NCBI RefSeq assembly: GCF_009914335.1
Contig: NZ_CP043925.1
Location: 1,798,001-1,862,000, forward strand
DNA length: 64,000 nt
Source of the DNA: Proteus columbae
Lineage (GTDB): Bacteria; Pseudomonadota; Gammaproteobacteria; Enterobacterales; Enterobacteriaceae
Direction of reading: 5' to 3'
Position numbers and translations under genes: made by a program. Below, piece by piece: positions 55,199 through 64,000 of the stretch. Within the stretch, counting starts at the first letter, position 1. Each line of letters starts with the position of its first letter. The notes under the pieces are model-generated. The model made no database searches. It was not told the DNA's origin and was given only the letters and a program-made list of their open reading frames with translations.

Positions 55199-55798
55199 TT
55201 ATTGCGCTTTCTTAAATAAAAGATGGCCCATTTTATCGGCTTTAGTATCAAGATAATGTGCATTACTTGGATTACGCCCGACAATCAAAGGAACTCGCTC
55301 GATAACATTAATTCCTGCGGCTTTCATGATTTCAATTTTCTTCGGATTATTGGTTAATAACCGAACTTCATGAACACCTAAGAGGTTATACATGTCAGCA
55401 CAAAGGGTAAAATCGCGTTCGTCAGCTTTAAAACCTAACTCAAGGTTCGCTTCAACGGTATCTAAACCTTTATCTTGTAATGCATAGGCTCGTATTTTAT
55501 TTAGCAATCCAATATTTCTGCCTTCTTGGCGATGATAAAGTAATACGCCACGACCTACTTTACTTATTTGTGAAAGTGCTGCTTCAAGTTGGAAACCACA
55601 ATCACAACGTAAACTAAATAGGGCATCGCCCGTTAGGCACTCTGAATGAATACGAGATAATACGGGCTCTGAGCCTGAAATATCGCCATAAACTAGAGCG
55701 ACATGATCTTTTCCTGTTGCGATTTCTTCAAAACCGACCATTAAAAACTCGCCAAAAGGCGTCGGTAGTTTTGCTTCTGCGATACGTCTTAATTTCAT
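55199..55798 (-). CDS. ribA: GTP cyclohydrolase II
   Basis: The 199-residue enzyme (196 in E. coli) converts GTP to 2,5-diamino-6-ribosylamino-4(3H)-pyrimidinone 5'-phosphate, the first step of riboflavin synthesis. The zinc ligands are Cys54, Cys65 and Cys67 (SECLTGD, RCDCGF). The catalytic region contains [11 protein letters not shown] with the family Tyr and Arg. It has its own promoter region toward pgpB, with which it is divergent. Confidence 0.97.
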   Translation of the reverse strand: MKLRRIAEAKLPTPFGEFLMVGFEEIATGKDHVALVYGDISGSEPVLSRIHSECLTGDALFSLRCDCGFQLEAALSQISKVGRGVLLYHRQEGRNIGLLNKIRAYALQDKGLDTVEANLELGFKADERDFTLCADMYNLLGVHEVRLLTNNPKKIEIMKAAGINVIERVPLIVGRNPSNAHYLDTKADKMGHLLFKKAQ

Positions 55799-56063
55799 TA
55801 TTTTTGACTCATAATTTCAGGTGATACTCTCGTCCAAGATTATACACTTTATAACGAGAACAAAGAGAAATAATACACTGAAATATTTCCAGGCCTCATA
55901 GGTAAGGAAATGAATAACACACACTTATTAAATCACACTTCAACAAATTATCAGATTTTGATGCCGAGTGCATAATGATTTATTGCTAAACTTGCATCGT
56001 TTATACTGATAATCTTTAGCTGTAAATGGATGAGAACATTTGTATTTAAGAAGAGGCAATATA

Positions 56064-56783
56064 TTGAATAAGCAAGTAACAAAGTTGATTCTGTTAGGTA
56101 GTATGTTGCTCTTAATCATACCAAGTGCTGTGTTGATATTGGGTTGGAAGTGGCAACCTACTGATCACCCTTTAGGCGGGATAAGCACATTATGGATAGC
56201 TGATAGTGCAGCAAAACCTTGGAGCGCTGTGACTATTATTGTTTTGTTAGCATTGCTTTTTATGGTGTTGAAATTAAAACGTAACCGTTTCATTCAATTA
56301 GCCGTGATAATTATTGCAACATTATCTATTGGGCAATTAATTAAGGTCGCGGTTAAAAATGCAGTAAAAGAGCCTCGCCCTTATGTTGTTTGGGTTAGTG
56401 AAAATTTGCACATTAGCTCTGAAGCTTTTTATCAAGTATCAAGACCTGAGCGAGAACAATTACTCCAAAATGGATTAGCCAACTCACCTGTGGTCCCTGA
56501 ATGGCAACTTAAATATTGGAAAACTGAAACAGGTTATGCTTTTCCGTCTGGTCATAGTTTATTTTCAGCGACACTCGCATTATTTGTTTTTGTCCTTTTT
56601 ATGTTGCGCCGTCATTATTTTTTAGCGTCACTCGGGTTATTATGGGGAATTGATGTCACGGTAGGGCGTATTGTATTAGGAATGCACTGGGCATCTGATG
56701 TGATTGTCGGTATTCTTATCAGCACCGTGCTGGTTTGGTGTGCATTTAAGGTGATTGAGCGGCGTTTATTACTCAAACCCTGA
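56064..56783 (+). CDS. pgpB: PgpB, phosphatidylglycerophosphatase B / undecaprenyl-PP phosphatase
   Basis: Two TTG codons are possible starts (56040 and 56064). The second has AAGAGG seven bases upstream and starts LNKQVTKLILL, giving 239 residues, so it is chosen; E. coli PgpB has 254. The PAP2 motifs are complete: KNAVKEPRP, PSGHS and GRIVLGMHWASD, with the catalytic His in the second and third motifs. About six membrane segments are visible. The enzyme removes phosphate from phosphatidylglycerophosphate, undecaprenyl pyrophosphate and related lipids. The position before lapA is conserved. Confidence 0.9.
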   Translation: MNKQVTKLILLGSMLLLIIPSAVLILGWKWQPTDHPLGGISTLWIADSAAKPWSAVTIIVLLALLFMVLKLKRNRFIQLAVIIIATLSIGQLIKVAVKNAVKEPRPYVVWVSENLHISSEAFYQVSRPEREQLLQNGLANSPVVPEWQLKYWKTETGYAFPSGHSLFSATLALFVFVLFMLRRHYFLASLGLLWGIDVTVGRIVLGMHWASDVIVGILISTVLVWCAFKVIERRLLLKP

Positions 56784-56942
56784 CAATAGCCCTTATTTTT
56801 GAGATATAGAATGTCTTTTTCAGTATTTATATGAAAAAATATACGAAAATCAGATGATTCTAAGAAATGACTTTCTTTGTGCGCAGTGAAAATGCTACCT
56901 TTATCTGTCTACTAAAGAAAAGAGAATAAAAAAGGAAATAAT

Positions 56943-57260
56943 GTGAAAAAAGTCCTACTTTTTATTTTGGTTATTCTTGTTCTTGCCATCGTGGTGATTG
57001 CCATGACTTTAGGCACAAATAACGATCAGGTAGTCACATTCAATTATCTTATCGCTCAAGGTGAATATCGTATTTCTACCTTGTTAGCTACCCTGTTTGG
57101 TATGGGTTTTGTACTTGGCTGGATTGTAAGTGGTGTTTTTTATCTACGTGTACGCTTATCACTAGGTCGAGCAAAACGTAAAATTAAACGTCTTGAAAGC
57201 GCCCAAACAAAACAAGAAAACCAAGAAAGTCGCCCAACGGTTGCTTCTGCTACGAAATAA
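56943..57260 (+). CDS. lapA: LapA, LPS-assembly inner-membrane protein (YciS)
   Basis: The 105-residue protein starts at a GTG with AAAGGAAATAAT before it. Two membrane segments (about 4-22 and 43-66) are followed by a basic coiled-coil-like stretch (RLSLGRAKRKIKRLESAQ) and a polar tail. LapA works with LapB in controlling LPS synthesis. lapB follows after 12 bases, a typical operon pair. Confidence 0.93.
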   Translation: MKKVLLFILVILVLAIVVIAMTLGTNNDQVVTFNYLIAQGEYRISTLLATLFGMGFVLGWIVSGVFYLRVRLSLGRAKRKIKRLESAQTKQENQESRPTVASATK

Positions 57261-57272
57261 GGACGATAGCTG

Positions 57273-58445
57273 ATGCTAGAATTGCTGTTTCTGTTATTAC
57301 CTGTCGCTGCGGCTTACGGCTGGTATATGGGGCGTCGTGGCGCCCAACAGGACAAACAGCAGAACGCCGATCGCCTGTCACGTGAGTATGTGGCGGGTGT
57401 TAACTTCTTACTTTCTGATCAACAAGATAAAGCAGTTGATCTTTTCCTCGAAATGCTTAAAGAAGATAGCTCTGCTTTTGAAGCTCATCTTACTTTAGGT
57501 AATCTTTTTCGCTCTCGTGGCGAAGTCGAGCGCGCTATTCGTATCCACCAATCGCTAATGGAAAGTGCTGCACTTTCCTTTGAGCAACGCCTACTTGCTG
57601 TTCAACAGTTAGGCCGTGACTATGTGGCTGCGGGTGTTTACGATCGCGCTGAAAATATGTTTCAGCAACTTATTGATGAGCATGAATTTCGCCAAAGTGC
57701 GTTGCAATCGCTGTTAGCTATTTACCAATTAACCAGTGATTGGGGAAAAGCCATTGAAACGGCTGAAAAATTAGTAAAATTGGGACAACGCGAGCTTAAA
57801 GAGCAGATCGCCCATTTCTATTGTGAATTGGCGTTACAAGAAATGAGTAGCGATAATCTTGAGAGCGCGCTCAATTTCTTACAAAAAGCAGGGCAAACAG
57901 ACCCGCTTTGTGCTCGTGTTTCAATTATGTATGGTCGTATCTATATTGCTCGTGATGATAAACAAAAAGCTATCGATGTTTTAATGAAAGTTATTGAGCA
58001 AGATAAAGAGATGGTCAGTGAAACCTTACCTATGCTTTTTGAATGTTTCCAAGCTCAAGGCGACGATAATGCTCGTTGGGAAACTTATTTACGTCAATGT
58101 GTGGATAGTAATTGTGGTGCGATTGCGGAGCTTTACCTTGCTGACATTATTGAAGCTAAAGAAGGTATTGAAGCAGCTCAGTTATACATTAATCGTCAAT
58201 TAGAGCGTCATCCAACCATGCGCTTGTTCTATCGTTTAATGCGTTACCATTTAGCAGAAGCAGAAGAAGGACGCGCCAAAGAGAGCCTTATCTTATTGCG
58301 CTATATGGTTGGTGAACAAATTCGCACGAAACCAGATTATCGTTGCCATAAATGTGGTTTTACCTCTCATGCATTATATTGGCATTGTCCATCCTGTCGT
58401 TCATGGGATACCGTTAAACCTATTCGCGGTTTAGATGGTCAGTGA
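57273..58445 (+). CDS. lapB: LapB, TPR protein controlling LpxC degradation (YciM)
   Basis: The 390-residue protein (389 in E. coli) has an N-terminal membrane anchor (about 1-18), a series of TPR helices (about 35-345), and a C-terminal rubredoxin-like zinc or iron site with CHKCGF (about 357-362) and CPSC (about 371-374). LapB links FtsH to LpxC, limiting LPS synthesis, and is itself controlled by PbgA/YejM. It is essential or nearly so in E. coli. It is cotranscribed with lapA and probably with pyrF. Confidence 0.96.
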   Translation: MLELLFLLLPVAAAYGWYMGRRGAQQDKQQNADRLSREYVAGVNFLLSDQQDKAVDLFLEMLKEDSSAFEAHLTLGNLFRSRGEVERAIRIHQSLMESAALSFEQRLLAVQQLGRDYVAAGVYDRAENMFQQLIDEHEFRQSALQSLLAIYQLTSDWGKAIETAEKLVKLGQRELKEQIAHFYCELALQEMSSDNLESALNFLQKAGQTDPLCARVSIMYGRIYIARDDKQKAIDVLMKVIEQDKEMVSETLPMLFECFQAQGDDNARWETYLRQCVDSNCGAIAELYLADIIEAKEGIEAAQLYINRQLERHPTMRLFYRLMRYHLAEAEEGRAKESLILLRYMVGEQIRTKPDYRCHKCGFTSHALYWHCPSCRSWDTVKPIRGLDGQ

Positions 58446-58490
58446 CGATGTCACTTTTTTAATAGTCTCTCTATAAATAAAGGCCCTAAA

Positions 58491-59225
58491 ATGTCATTTC
58501 ATTGTGATAAGAAATCGCCCGAGCTTACCTGCGCGCCCGTTATTGTGGCACTAGACTATGAAGACCAAAAAAGTGCATTAGATTTTGCACAGCGTATCGA
58601 TCCCTCATCTTGTCGTTTAAAAATTGGTAAGGAGATGTTTACCCGTTTTGGACCTCAGTTTGTGACTCAATTACAAAAAGAAGGGTTTGATATTTTCCTC
58701 GATTTAAAATTCCATGATATTCCCAATACTGTTGCAAGAGCCGTTGCAGCCGCTGCTGATTTAGGTGTATGGATGGTTAATGTACACGCGAGTGGTGGCG
58801 GTCGTATGATGCGTGCTGCCAAAGAGAGTCTTGCTACCTTTGGTAAAGACGCGCCACTTTTAACTGCAGTGACTGTACTTACCAGTATGGATCAATCTGA
58901 TTTAATTGAATTGGGAATAACATTGACGCCCGCAGAACAAGCAGAACGTTTAGCGTTACTGACAAAATCTTGTGGTCTTGATGGTGTTGTCTGCTCTGCA
59001 CATGAAGCAACACGTTTTAAACAAGTTTGTGGTGATGATTTCTTATTAGTTACTCCGGGTATTCGTCCAGCAGGAAGTGATATCGGCGATCAGCGTCGTG
59101 TAATGACACCAGAGCAAGCCATTGCGGCAGGCGTTGATTATATGGTGATTGGTCGTCCTATTACTCGTAGCGATAACCCTCATGAAACATTGCAACAAAT
59201 TAATCGTTCTATACAAGGTATGTAA
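58491..59225 (+). CDS. pyrF: Orotidine 5'-phosphate decarboxylase
   Basis: The 244-residue TIM-barrel enzyme (245 in E. coli) has the signature [14 protein letters not shown], containing the catalytic Asp-x-Lys-x-x-x-Asp network, and the C-terminal [17 protein letters not shown] phosphate loop. It converts orotidine monophosphate to UMP, the last step of pyrimidine synthesis. yciH starts one base after its stop, so the two are translated together. Confidence 0.97.
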   Translation: MSFHCDKKSPELTCAPVIVALDYEDQKSALDFAQRIDPSSCRLKIGKEMFTRFGPQFVTQLQKEGFDIFLDLKFHDIPNTVARAVAAAADLGVWMVNVHASGGGRMMRAAKESLATFGKDAPLLTAVTVLTSMDQSDLIELGITLTPAEQAERLALLTKSCGLDGVVCSAHEATRFKQVCGDDFLLVTPGIRPAGSDIGDQRRVMTPEQAIAAGVDYMVIGRPITRSDNPHETLQQINRSIQGM

Positions 59226-59549
59226 ATGGATAATAACTCTCGTTTGGTTTATTCCACAGATACGGGTCGCATAAAAGAAGAAGAACAAAAGCCAGTACGT
59301 CCTGCTGGTGATGGTATTGTGCGTATTCAGAGACAAACTAGCGGACGTAAAGGTAAAGGTGTATGCGTTGTTTCAGGTATTGATCTGGATGATGCAGAGT
59401 TAGCGAAACTTGCGGCTGAACTGAAGAAAAAATGTGGCTGCGGTGGGAGTGTCAAAGACGGTTTAATTGAGATCCAAGGTGATAAACGTGATTTAATTAA
59501 ATCGCTATTAGAAGCCAAAGGAATGAAGGTTAAACTTGCTGGTGGCTGA
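59226..59549 (+). CDS. yciH: YciH, SUI1/eIF1-like translation factor
   Basis: The 107-residue protein (108 in E. coli) has the SUI1 fold with GKGVCVVSGIDLDDAELAKL, LKKKCGCGGSVKDG and IEIQGDKRD. It resembles eukaryotic eIF1 and has been linked to translation inhibition under stress and start-site fidelity in E. coli. It is immediately behind pyrF, and a terminator follows. Confidence 0.95.
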   Translation: MDNNSRLVYSTDTGRIKEEEQKPVRPAGDGIVRIQRQTSGRKGKGVCVVSGIDLDDAELAKLAAELKKKCGCGGSVKDGLIEIQGDKRDLIKSLLEAKGMKVKLAGG

Positions 59550-59582
59550 TTTAACTAGCTAGATAGCAATGAAATGAATGAT

Positions 59583-59620
59583 AATGCGCTAATTTTCTAT
59601 TGAGATTAGCGCATTTTTTA
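59583..59620 (+). terminator. Terminator after yciH
   Basis: AATGCGCTAAT and ATTAGCGCATT form an 11-pair stem with an 11-base loop and a T run. Confidence 0.88.
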
Positions 59621-59654
59621 TTGTCACTAATAGATGTCTTTTAAAAGGTATTTT

Positions 59655-60065
59655 ATGAAAGCGTACTTGATGATTGTTGCACTATTATATTCTTCTGCGC
59701 TTTTTGCAGAAACGACTGCGGATAAAATAATTGTTCATAACAAATATTGTTCTTCACCAGAACAGACCATGGATGAAGTTTATGAGAATGGCGCAATAAC
59801 ACATTGTGTTTATGCTGGGCTTTCAATTGCAGATGCATATAAAAAATATGTCAATGAACACGATGAAGATTATCTTGTAAAAACCATTAAAGTGAACAAT
59901 AACATCCAAAAAGAATATACAAAAGACGGTGTTTCTGTTGATTATAAATGGGAAAATCTAAAGAAATTAATGATAGAGCAACAGTTTTCAGGTGGTTTTA
60001 CGGAGTTTGTGTTAGAAGAAGATAAGAAAGGCACTAAAATCACGATCACTGGTCACCCTGATTAA
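59655..60065 (+). CDS. Small exported protein of unknown function
   Basis: The ATG at 59655 has AAAAGGTATTTT before it, unlike the earlier in-frame start at 59634. It starts MKAYLMIVALLYSSALFAE, a Sec signal with cleavage after FA, giving 136 residues. The mature part has two cysteines (NKYCSSPE, THCVYAG) that could form a disulfide, and a C-terminal acidic region. I do not recognise a family. It lies between yciH and kptA, where E. coli has osmB and other genes. A terminator follows. Confidence 0.72.
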   Translation: MKAYLMIVALLYSSALFAETTADKIIVHNKYCSSPEQTMDEVYENGAITHCVYAGLSIADAYKKYVNEHDEDYLVKTIKVNNNIQKEYTKDGVSVDYKWENLKKLMIEQQFSGGFTEFVLEEDKKGTKITITGHPD

Positions 60066-60100
60066 TTATTAAGAAAACAGCGAAATCCATAAATATGATT

Positions 60101-60127
60101 ATAGGTGACAATGTCACCTATTTTTTT
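60101..60127. terminator. Terminator between the exported protein gene and kptA
   Basis: ATAGGTGACA and TGTCACCTAT form a palindromic stem around one base, then T7. It probably ends both convergent genes. Confidence 0.82.
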
Positions 60128-60137
60128 GCATTTCATT

Positions 60138-60686
60138 CTATTTTTTCTCGTTGATTTTTAGATACTTCACAGGCACAGCAAGTGTTAGCCAAACACCATT
60201 ATCTGCGTGATAAAATTCAAATCCATCACTAAACATGTTTTCACTATCAACGGTTAAAACGACTGCTTTTCCATGACGATTGCCAACATTCACAGCTGTT
60301 TTATATTCCTGTGAAAGATGAACATATTGACGACCATTAGGAATTAAACCTTGATCAAAAATACTATCGATAAAGCGAGTTGCCGTGCCGTGATAGAGTA
60401 TTGTTGGTGGCTTTATTGGTTGATAACCAACGGTGGTTTTAAGTGAATGACCTTGCACTGCGCGAATAAAAAGCCCATCTTCTGAAATAGCAAAACGCTT
60501 TTTATCATTGGTTTCTACAACGTCTTTAATTAATTCAAGGGTTAGCGGTGTACCATTTTTTTGTGCTAATGGGATTAATTTTGATATTTCTCCCCATCCT
60601 TGCTTATCCAATGTTAAACCGATACTTTCAGGGGCATGACGTAAGATATAGCTTAAAAAACGACTAATTTGTATTTTGTCTTTCAT
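60138..60686 (-). CDS. kptA: KptA, RNA 2'-phosphotransferase (Tpt1 family)
   Basis: The 182-residue protein has the N-terminal winged-helix of the family (ISRFLSYILRHAPESIGL, with Arg16-His17) and the NAD-binding ADP-ribosylating domain with YHGTATRFI, NGRQYVHLS and NRHGKAVVLTVD. Tpt1/KptA transfers a 2'-phosphate from RNA to NAD+, making ADP-ribose 1'',2''-cyclic phosphate. In yeast this ends tRNA splicing; bacteria lack that pathway, so the natural substrate is unclear. It lies between an unknown exported protein and rnb. Confidence 0.93.
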   Translation of the reverse strand: MKDKIQISRFLSYILRHAPESIGLTLDKQGWGEISKLIPLAQKNGTPLTLELIKDVVETNDKKRFAISEDGLFIRAVQGHSLKTTVGYQPIKPPTILYHGTATRFIDSIFDQGLIPNGRQYVHLSQEYKTAVNVGNRHGKAVVLTVDSENMFSDGFEFYHADNGVWLTLAVPVKYLKINEKK

Positions 60687-60812
60687 TGATTTAATCCATT
60701 TATTAATTATTAAATTTATGATGCAAGAGAAAATACCAATGCATCATAAAAGCATTTCCGTTCTTTTTAATGTTCTTTTTTTATCACTAGTTTGACTCTA
60801 AATTAGAGATAT

Positions 60813-60847
60813 AAAAAAAGCCGATAGTTCTAAGTGAACTATCAGCC
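60813..60847 (-). terminator. Terminator after rnb
   Basis: On the minus strand GCTGATAGTTC and GAACTATCGGC pair (one G-T) around a 5-base loop and run into T7. Confidence 0.88.
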
Positions 60848-60872
60848 TCATTGTATACCGATTTAAGTCCTA

Positions 60873-62819
60873 TTAGATAGGGCGAGCAACGATATTGCGT
60901 GTTTCCAGCTTCACATCTTCAATGCGTACAGGAATGATATCATTGAGCTTATAAGCAGTTTCACCTTTCACAATGACGGTGCCTGTTTCTTGGCTACATT
61001 GAATTTCATCACGTACAGCATGTAAGAATGGTGCAGGAATAAAGGCAACAGCACCATTTTCAACTAGACGAACACGAACACCACCACGAGTAATATCGAT
61101 AATTTCGGCATTAAATGGTGTTTCAGTGCCAGCAAAAGGTTTTAAGAAACGCGCATATAACCAATCACCCACATCGCGTTCGGCCATACGATTAGCGCGG
61201 CGACGCTCTGCAATACGAATACCATCTTCTTCTTGTGGTTTTTCAGCACTTTCTTTGCTGATAATCGCTTTGAGCAAACGGTGATTTAAAATATCACTGT
61301 ACTTACGAATTGGTGAAGTCCATGTTGCGTAAGCTTCTAATCCTAAACCAAAGTGAGGACCTGGCTCAGCTTTGATTTCAGCAAAGTTTTGGAAGCGGCG
61401 AATACGGCTATCAAGGAATTGATTTGGCTGATTATCAAGCTCACGACGCAATTGGCAGAAACCTTCAAGCGTTAATAAACTTTCAGATGTAGTTTCAATA
61501 CCGTTATCTTTTAATGTCTGCACAACTTGATCGATATAAAGTGGATCAAAGCCTGTATGAACGTTGTAAACGCCAAAACCTAAGTTTTTCGCTAGTACTT
61601 TTGCTGCACAGATATTGGCGGTGATCATCGCTTCTTCAACAATACGGTTTGCGATACGGCGTTTTTCTGCAACGATATCTAAAACATTGCCGCCTTCATC
61701 AAGAATAAAACGGTAATCAGGGCGTTCTTTAAAGACCAGAGCATGTTTTTCACGCCATTCATGACGTTTTTCACACATTTCTTTTAATAACATCACTTGT
61801 TCATGAACAATCTCATTTTCAGGTTGCCATTGGGTGTTTTCACCTTCTAACCAATCTGAAATATGGTCATAAACTAGCTTAGCTTTTGATTCTACCCACG
61901 CAGAATAGAAGTGAATATCTTCAAGCAATGAGCCATCTTCGGTAATACTCACTTGGCAAACTAATGCAGGACGTTTCTCATTAGGACGTAATGAGCAAAC
62001 ATTGTCTGACAGTTCGCGAGGCAACATTGGGATATTAAAGCCTGGCAGATAGTTAGTTAGTGCACGTTGTGCGGCAATTTTATCTAATTCACTATTAGGC
62101 AGAATATAAGCGGTTGGATCCGCAATAGCGATAAAGAGTGTGAGTTGACCGTTCTCTTCTTTACGAATAAAGAGGGCGTCATCCATATCTTCTGTTGATG
62201 CACTATCAATAGTGACAAAGGAGAGAGAAGTCAGATCTTCACGAGGTAAAGTATCATGTAATGTGAGCGCTTCGTCACCCATTTCAGGCGCATCACGTTC
62301 AAGCTGATGACGCATTAAGGTTACCCACCAAGGCGCAAAGTGATCGTCTTTATCGGTAATATAGTCTGTAATTTCAGCCTGAAAACCTTTATCACCTTTA
62401 TTAAGTGGGTGACGACGCATTACGGCAACAGCCCAATCTTGATCAACAAAGCTATGTGTTAAGCCTTGAGCAGGACGGCAAGGAATAGCATCTTTTAAGA
62501 GAGGGTGATCGGGTACTATCCACAGACGGTTATCACCTTCTTTTTTCTGAATACGACCAACAAAACGCGTTAAGAAAGGTTCAACCAATTCTTCGGGTTC
62601 AACCGATTCTTTATCGCCGTTTGTATGAACGGCAGCAATAACTCTGTCGCCGTGCATCACTTTTTTCATTTGCGGAGGGGGAATAAAATAGCTTTTCTGA
62701 CCATCAACTTCAAGGAAGCCAAAGCCTTTATCTGTTCCCTTTACAAGGCCTTCCACGCGCGGTGTTTGGGCATGGAGTTGCTGTTTTAGCTGTGCAAGCA
62801 GCGGATTGTCTTGAAACAT
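60873..62819 (-). CDS. rnb: Exoribonuclease II
   Basis: The 648-residue protein (644 in E. coli) has N-terminal cold-shock domains, an RNB catalytic domain with [14 protein letters not shown] (about 201-214, magnesium-binding aspartates) and a C-terminal S1 domain (about 560-640, [20 protein letters not shown]). RNase II degrades unstructured RNA from the 3' end to a tetranucleotide. It is a single gene with its own terminator. Confidence 0.97.
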   Translation of the reverse strand: MFQDNPLLAQLKQQLHAQTPRVEGLVKGTDKGFGFLEVDGQKSYFIPPPQMKKVMHGDRVIAAVHTNGDKESVEPEELVEPFLTRFVGRIQKKEGDNRLWIVPDHPLLKDAIPCRPAQGLTHSFVDQDWAVAVMRRHPLNKGDKGFQAEITDYITDKDDHFAPWWVTLMRHQLERDAPEMGDEALTLHDTLPREDLTSLSFVTIDSASTEDMDDALFIRKEENGQLTLFIAIADPTAYILPNSELDKIAAQRALTNYLPGFNIPMLPRELSDNVCSLRPNEKRPALVCQVSITEDGSLLEDIHFYSAWVESKAKLVYDHISDWLEGENTQWQPENEIVHEQVMLLKEMCEKRHEWREKHALVFKERPDYRFILDEGGNVLDIVAEKRRIANRIVEEAMITANICAAKVLAKNLGFGVYNVHTGFDPLYIDQVVQTLKDNGIETTSESLLTLEGFCQLRRELDNQPNQFLDSRIRRFQNFAEIKAEPGPHFGLGLEAYATWTSPIRKYSDILNHRLLKAIISKESAEKPQEEDGIRIAERRRANRMAERDVGDWLYARFLKPFAGTETPFNAEIIDITRGGVRVRLVENGAVAFIPAPFLHAVRDEIQCSQETGTVIVKGETAYKLNDIIPVRIEDVKLETRNIVARPI

Positions 62820-62932
62820 ATTTTTCCGGAAAGTCGGCAGTTTTAATAATAAAAGTGGGCAATAGTTTTATTCGATTGTGTGTAGTGACGCAAGTAATAT
62901 CGCATCATAAAAACAGACAAATCGACAAATTT

Positions 62933-63571
62933 TCACTCGGGATCTGTTTTTTCTTTAAATTCACAAAGATCTTCGATAATACAAGAGCCACACCGTGGTT
63001 TTCGTGCAATGCAGGTATAACGACCATGAAGAATAAGCCAATGGTGACAATCAACCTTAAATTCTGCCGGAACAACTTTTAACAGTTTTTGTTCGACTTC
63101 ATTGACATTTTTACCTGGGGCAAAACCTGTCCGATTACTCACTCTAAAGATATGTGTATCGACAGCGATTGTTGGCCAGCCAAATGCCGTGTTTAAAACG
63201 ACATTGGCGGTTTTACGACCGACACCAGGTAAGGCTTCTAGGGCTTCTCTGTTTTCAGGTACTTCACTGTTATGTTTATCAACTAAGATTTGACACGTCT
63301 TAATCACATTTTCAGCTTTAGTATTATAGAGGCCGATGGTTTTAATGTATTTCTTAAGACCATCAACGCCTAAATTCAGTATTGCCTGTGGTGTATTGGC
63401 AACGGGGTAAAGCTTGGCTGTTGCTTTATTTACACTCACATCGGTTGCTTGTGCAGAGAGTAACACGGAGATCAATAGTTCAAACGGAGAGTCAAATTTT
63501 AGCTCTGTCGTAGGTTGCGGATTGTCATCACGCAACCGAGTTAGAATTTCAATACGTTTTGCTTGATTCAT
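62933..63571 (-). CDS. nth: Endonuclease III, DNA glycosylase/AP lyase
   Basis: An in-frame GTG lies three codons upstream, but the ATG at 63571 gives the family N-terminus MNQAKRIEILTRLR and 212 residues (211 in E. coli). The helix-hairpin-helix LPGVGRKTANVVLN holds the catalytic Lys (E. coli Lys120), and VDTHIFRV holds the Asp (Asp138). The [4Fe-4S] cysteines are in CIARKPRCGSCIIEDLC. The enzyme removes oxidised pyrimidines. It starts 12 bases after rsxE on the same strand. Confidence 0.97.
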   Translation of the reverse strand: MNQAKRIEILTRLRDDNPQPTTELKFDSPFELLISVLLSAQATDVSVNKATAKLYPVANTPQAILNLGVDGLKKYIKTIGLYNTKAENVIKTCQILVDKHNSEVPENREALEALPGVGRKTANVVLNTAFGWPTIAVDTHIFRVSNRTGFAPGKNVNEVEQKLLKVVPAEFKVDCHHWLILHGRYTCIARKPRCGSCIIEDLCEFKEKTDPE

Positions 63572-63583
63572 TATGCTCACAAA

Positions 63584-64000
63584 TTAATTTTTGACGATAT
63601 GACTACCACAGCCTTGCTCTTTTTCGTAAGTTTTCGTTGTCGAAGTGCTGCGCTTTTTCTGTCTTTCATCGATAAGGTATTTTGCTGCTAACATAAAGCC
63701 TAAGCCGATAAAAGCACCGGGTGGTAAAATGGCGAGTAAGAAGGGTGAGTCTAAATGTACTATCTCAACTCTTAATACTTGTGCCCATTCACCTAATAGT
63801 AAATCTGCACCATCAAATAATGTGCCGTTACCTAAAATTTCACGCATTGCACCTAAAACAAAGAGTGCTGCTGTTGCGCCTAATCCCATTGCTAAACCAT
63901 CAATAGCGGAAGGAAAGACTTCATTTTTAGCGGCAAAAGCTTCAGCACGACCAATAACAATACAGTTAGTAACGATCAATGGAATGAAGATCCCTAAAGA
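63584..64000 (-). CDS. rsxE: RsxE, membrane subunit of the Rsx/Rnf electron-transport complex (3' part)
   Basis: The frame is open from the right window edge to the TAA at 63584, so only the C-terminal about 138 residues are seen. Features are [25 protein letters not shown], given here in parts, with a Cys near a membrane helix, plus helices such as [15 protein letters not shown]. The tail has unusual CGSHIV residues near the end. The Rsx complex reduces the SoxR iron-sulfur cluster in E. coli and couples electron flow to ion transport. nth follows, as in E. coli. Confidence 0.95.
   Translation of the reverse strand, partial: SLGIFIPLIVTNCIVIGRAEAFAAKNEVFPSAIDGLAMGLGATAALFVLGAMREILGNGTLFDGADLLLGEWAQVLRVEIVHLDSPFLLAILPPGAFIGLGFMLAAKYLIDERQKKRSTSTTKTYEKEQGCGSHIVKN

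Overview
The window is a chromosomal segment of an AT-rich gammaproteobacterium of the order Enterobacterales, most probably the genus Proteus or a close Morganellaceae relative. This rests on protein similarity recalled from E. coli, on E. coli-like gene order (sapA / pspF-pspABCD-ycjXF-tyrR-tpx-mppA; zntB-fnrS-ttcA; yciU-clsA-yciY-tonB-yciABC-ompW; trp-rnm-yciO-rluB-btuR-yciK-sohB-yciN-topA-cysB-acnA-ribA-pgpB-lapAB-pyrF-yciH; rnb; nth-rsxE), on trpG and trpD being separate genes, and on low-GC intergenic DNA. No database search was possible, so the genus is an inference. No prophage, transposase, integron, CRISPR array, rRNA or tRNA was recognised.

Layout. 1-9.6 kb: the 5' part of sapA, a RyhB small RNA with a Fur-type operator, the sigma-54 driven phage-shock operon with its activator PspF, the ycjX-ycjF pair, an orphan gene, tyrR and tpx. 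9.6-14.6 kb: mppA, an Ail-type outer-membrane protein, a DUF4377-like lipoprotein and zntB. 14.6-21.6 kb: the FNR-controlled small RNA FnrS, ttcA, then an accessory run (16-cysteine ferredoxin, leuE, a small monooxygenase, an orphan, an OmpX/Ail protein, a YjaB-like acetyltransferase, a small lipoprotein, an AhpD-like protein, a small membrane protein). 21.6-31.5 kb: yciU, clsA, yciY, tonB, yciA, a cluster of hairpin repeats, yciB, a SulP transporter, yciC, ompW and a BON-domain lipoprotein. 31.7-38.6 kb: the complete tryptophan operon trpL-E-G-D-CF-B-A with operator, promoter and attenuator. 38.6-51.2 kb: rnm, yciO, rluB, an orphan lipoprotein, btuR, yciK, sohB, yciN, topA, cysB and an orphan 276-residue protein. 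51.4-64 kb: acnA, an NlpA/MetQ lipoprotein, ribA, pgpB, lapA-lapB, pyrF-yciH, a small exported protein, kptA, rnb, nth and the 3' part of rsxE.

How the parts work together. Envelope maintenance dominates: PspF/PspABCD, YcjXF, cardiolipin synthase, PgpB, LapAB control of LPS synthesis, TonB, MppA and several small barrels and lipoproteins. Oxygen and iron control is visible in the DNA itself: Fur-type sites at ryhB and tonB, FNR boxes at fnrS and ompW. The trp operon shows both classical controls, a TrpR operator over the -10 box and a leader peptide with tandem Trp codons before a terminator hairpin.

The least explained content is the set of orphan genes inserted between otherwise syntenic core genes (6878-7297, 18247-18564, 41664-42611, 50331-51161, 59655-60065) and several structured intergenic stretches (11.6-11.8, 25.5-25.7, 30.6-30.8, 40.1-40.5 and 45.4-45.7 kb). 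No obvious multi-gene undescribed system was found; the candidates are single genes and regulatory structures.
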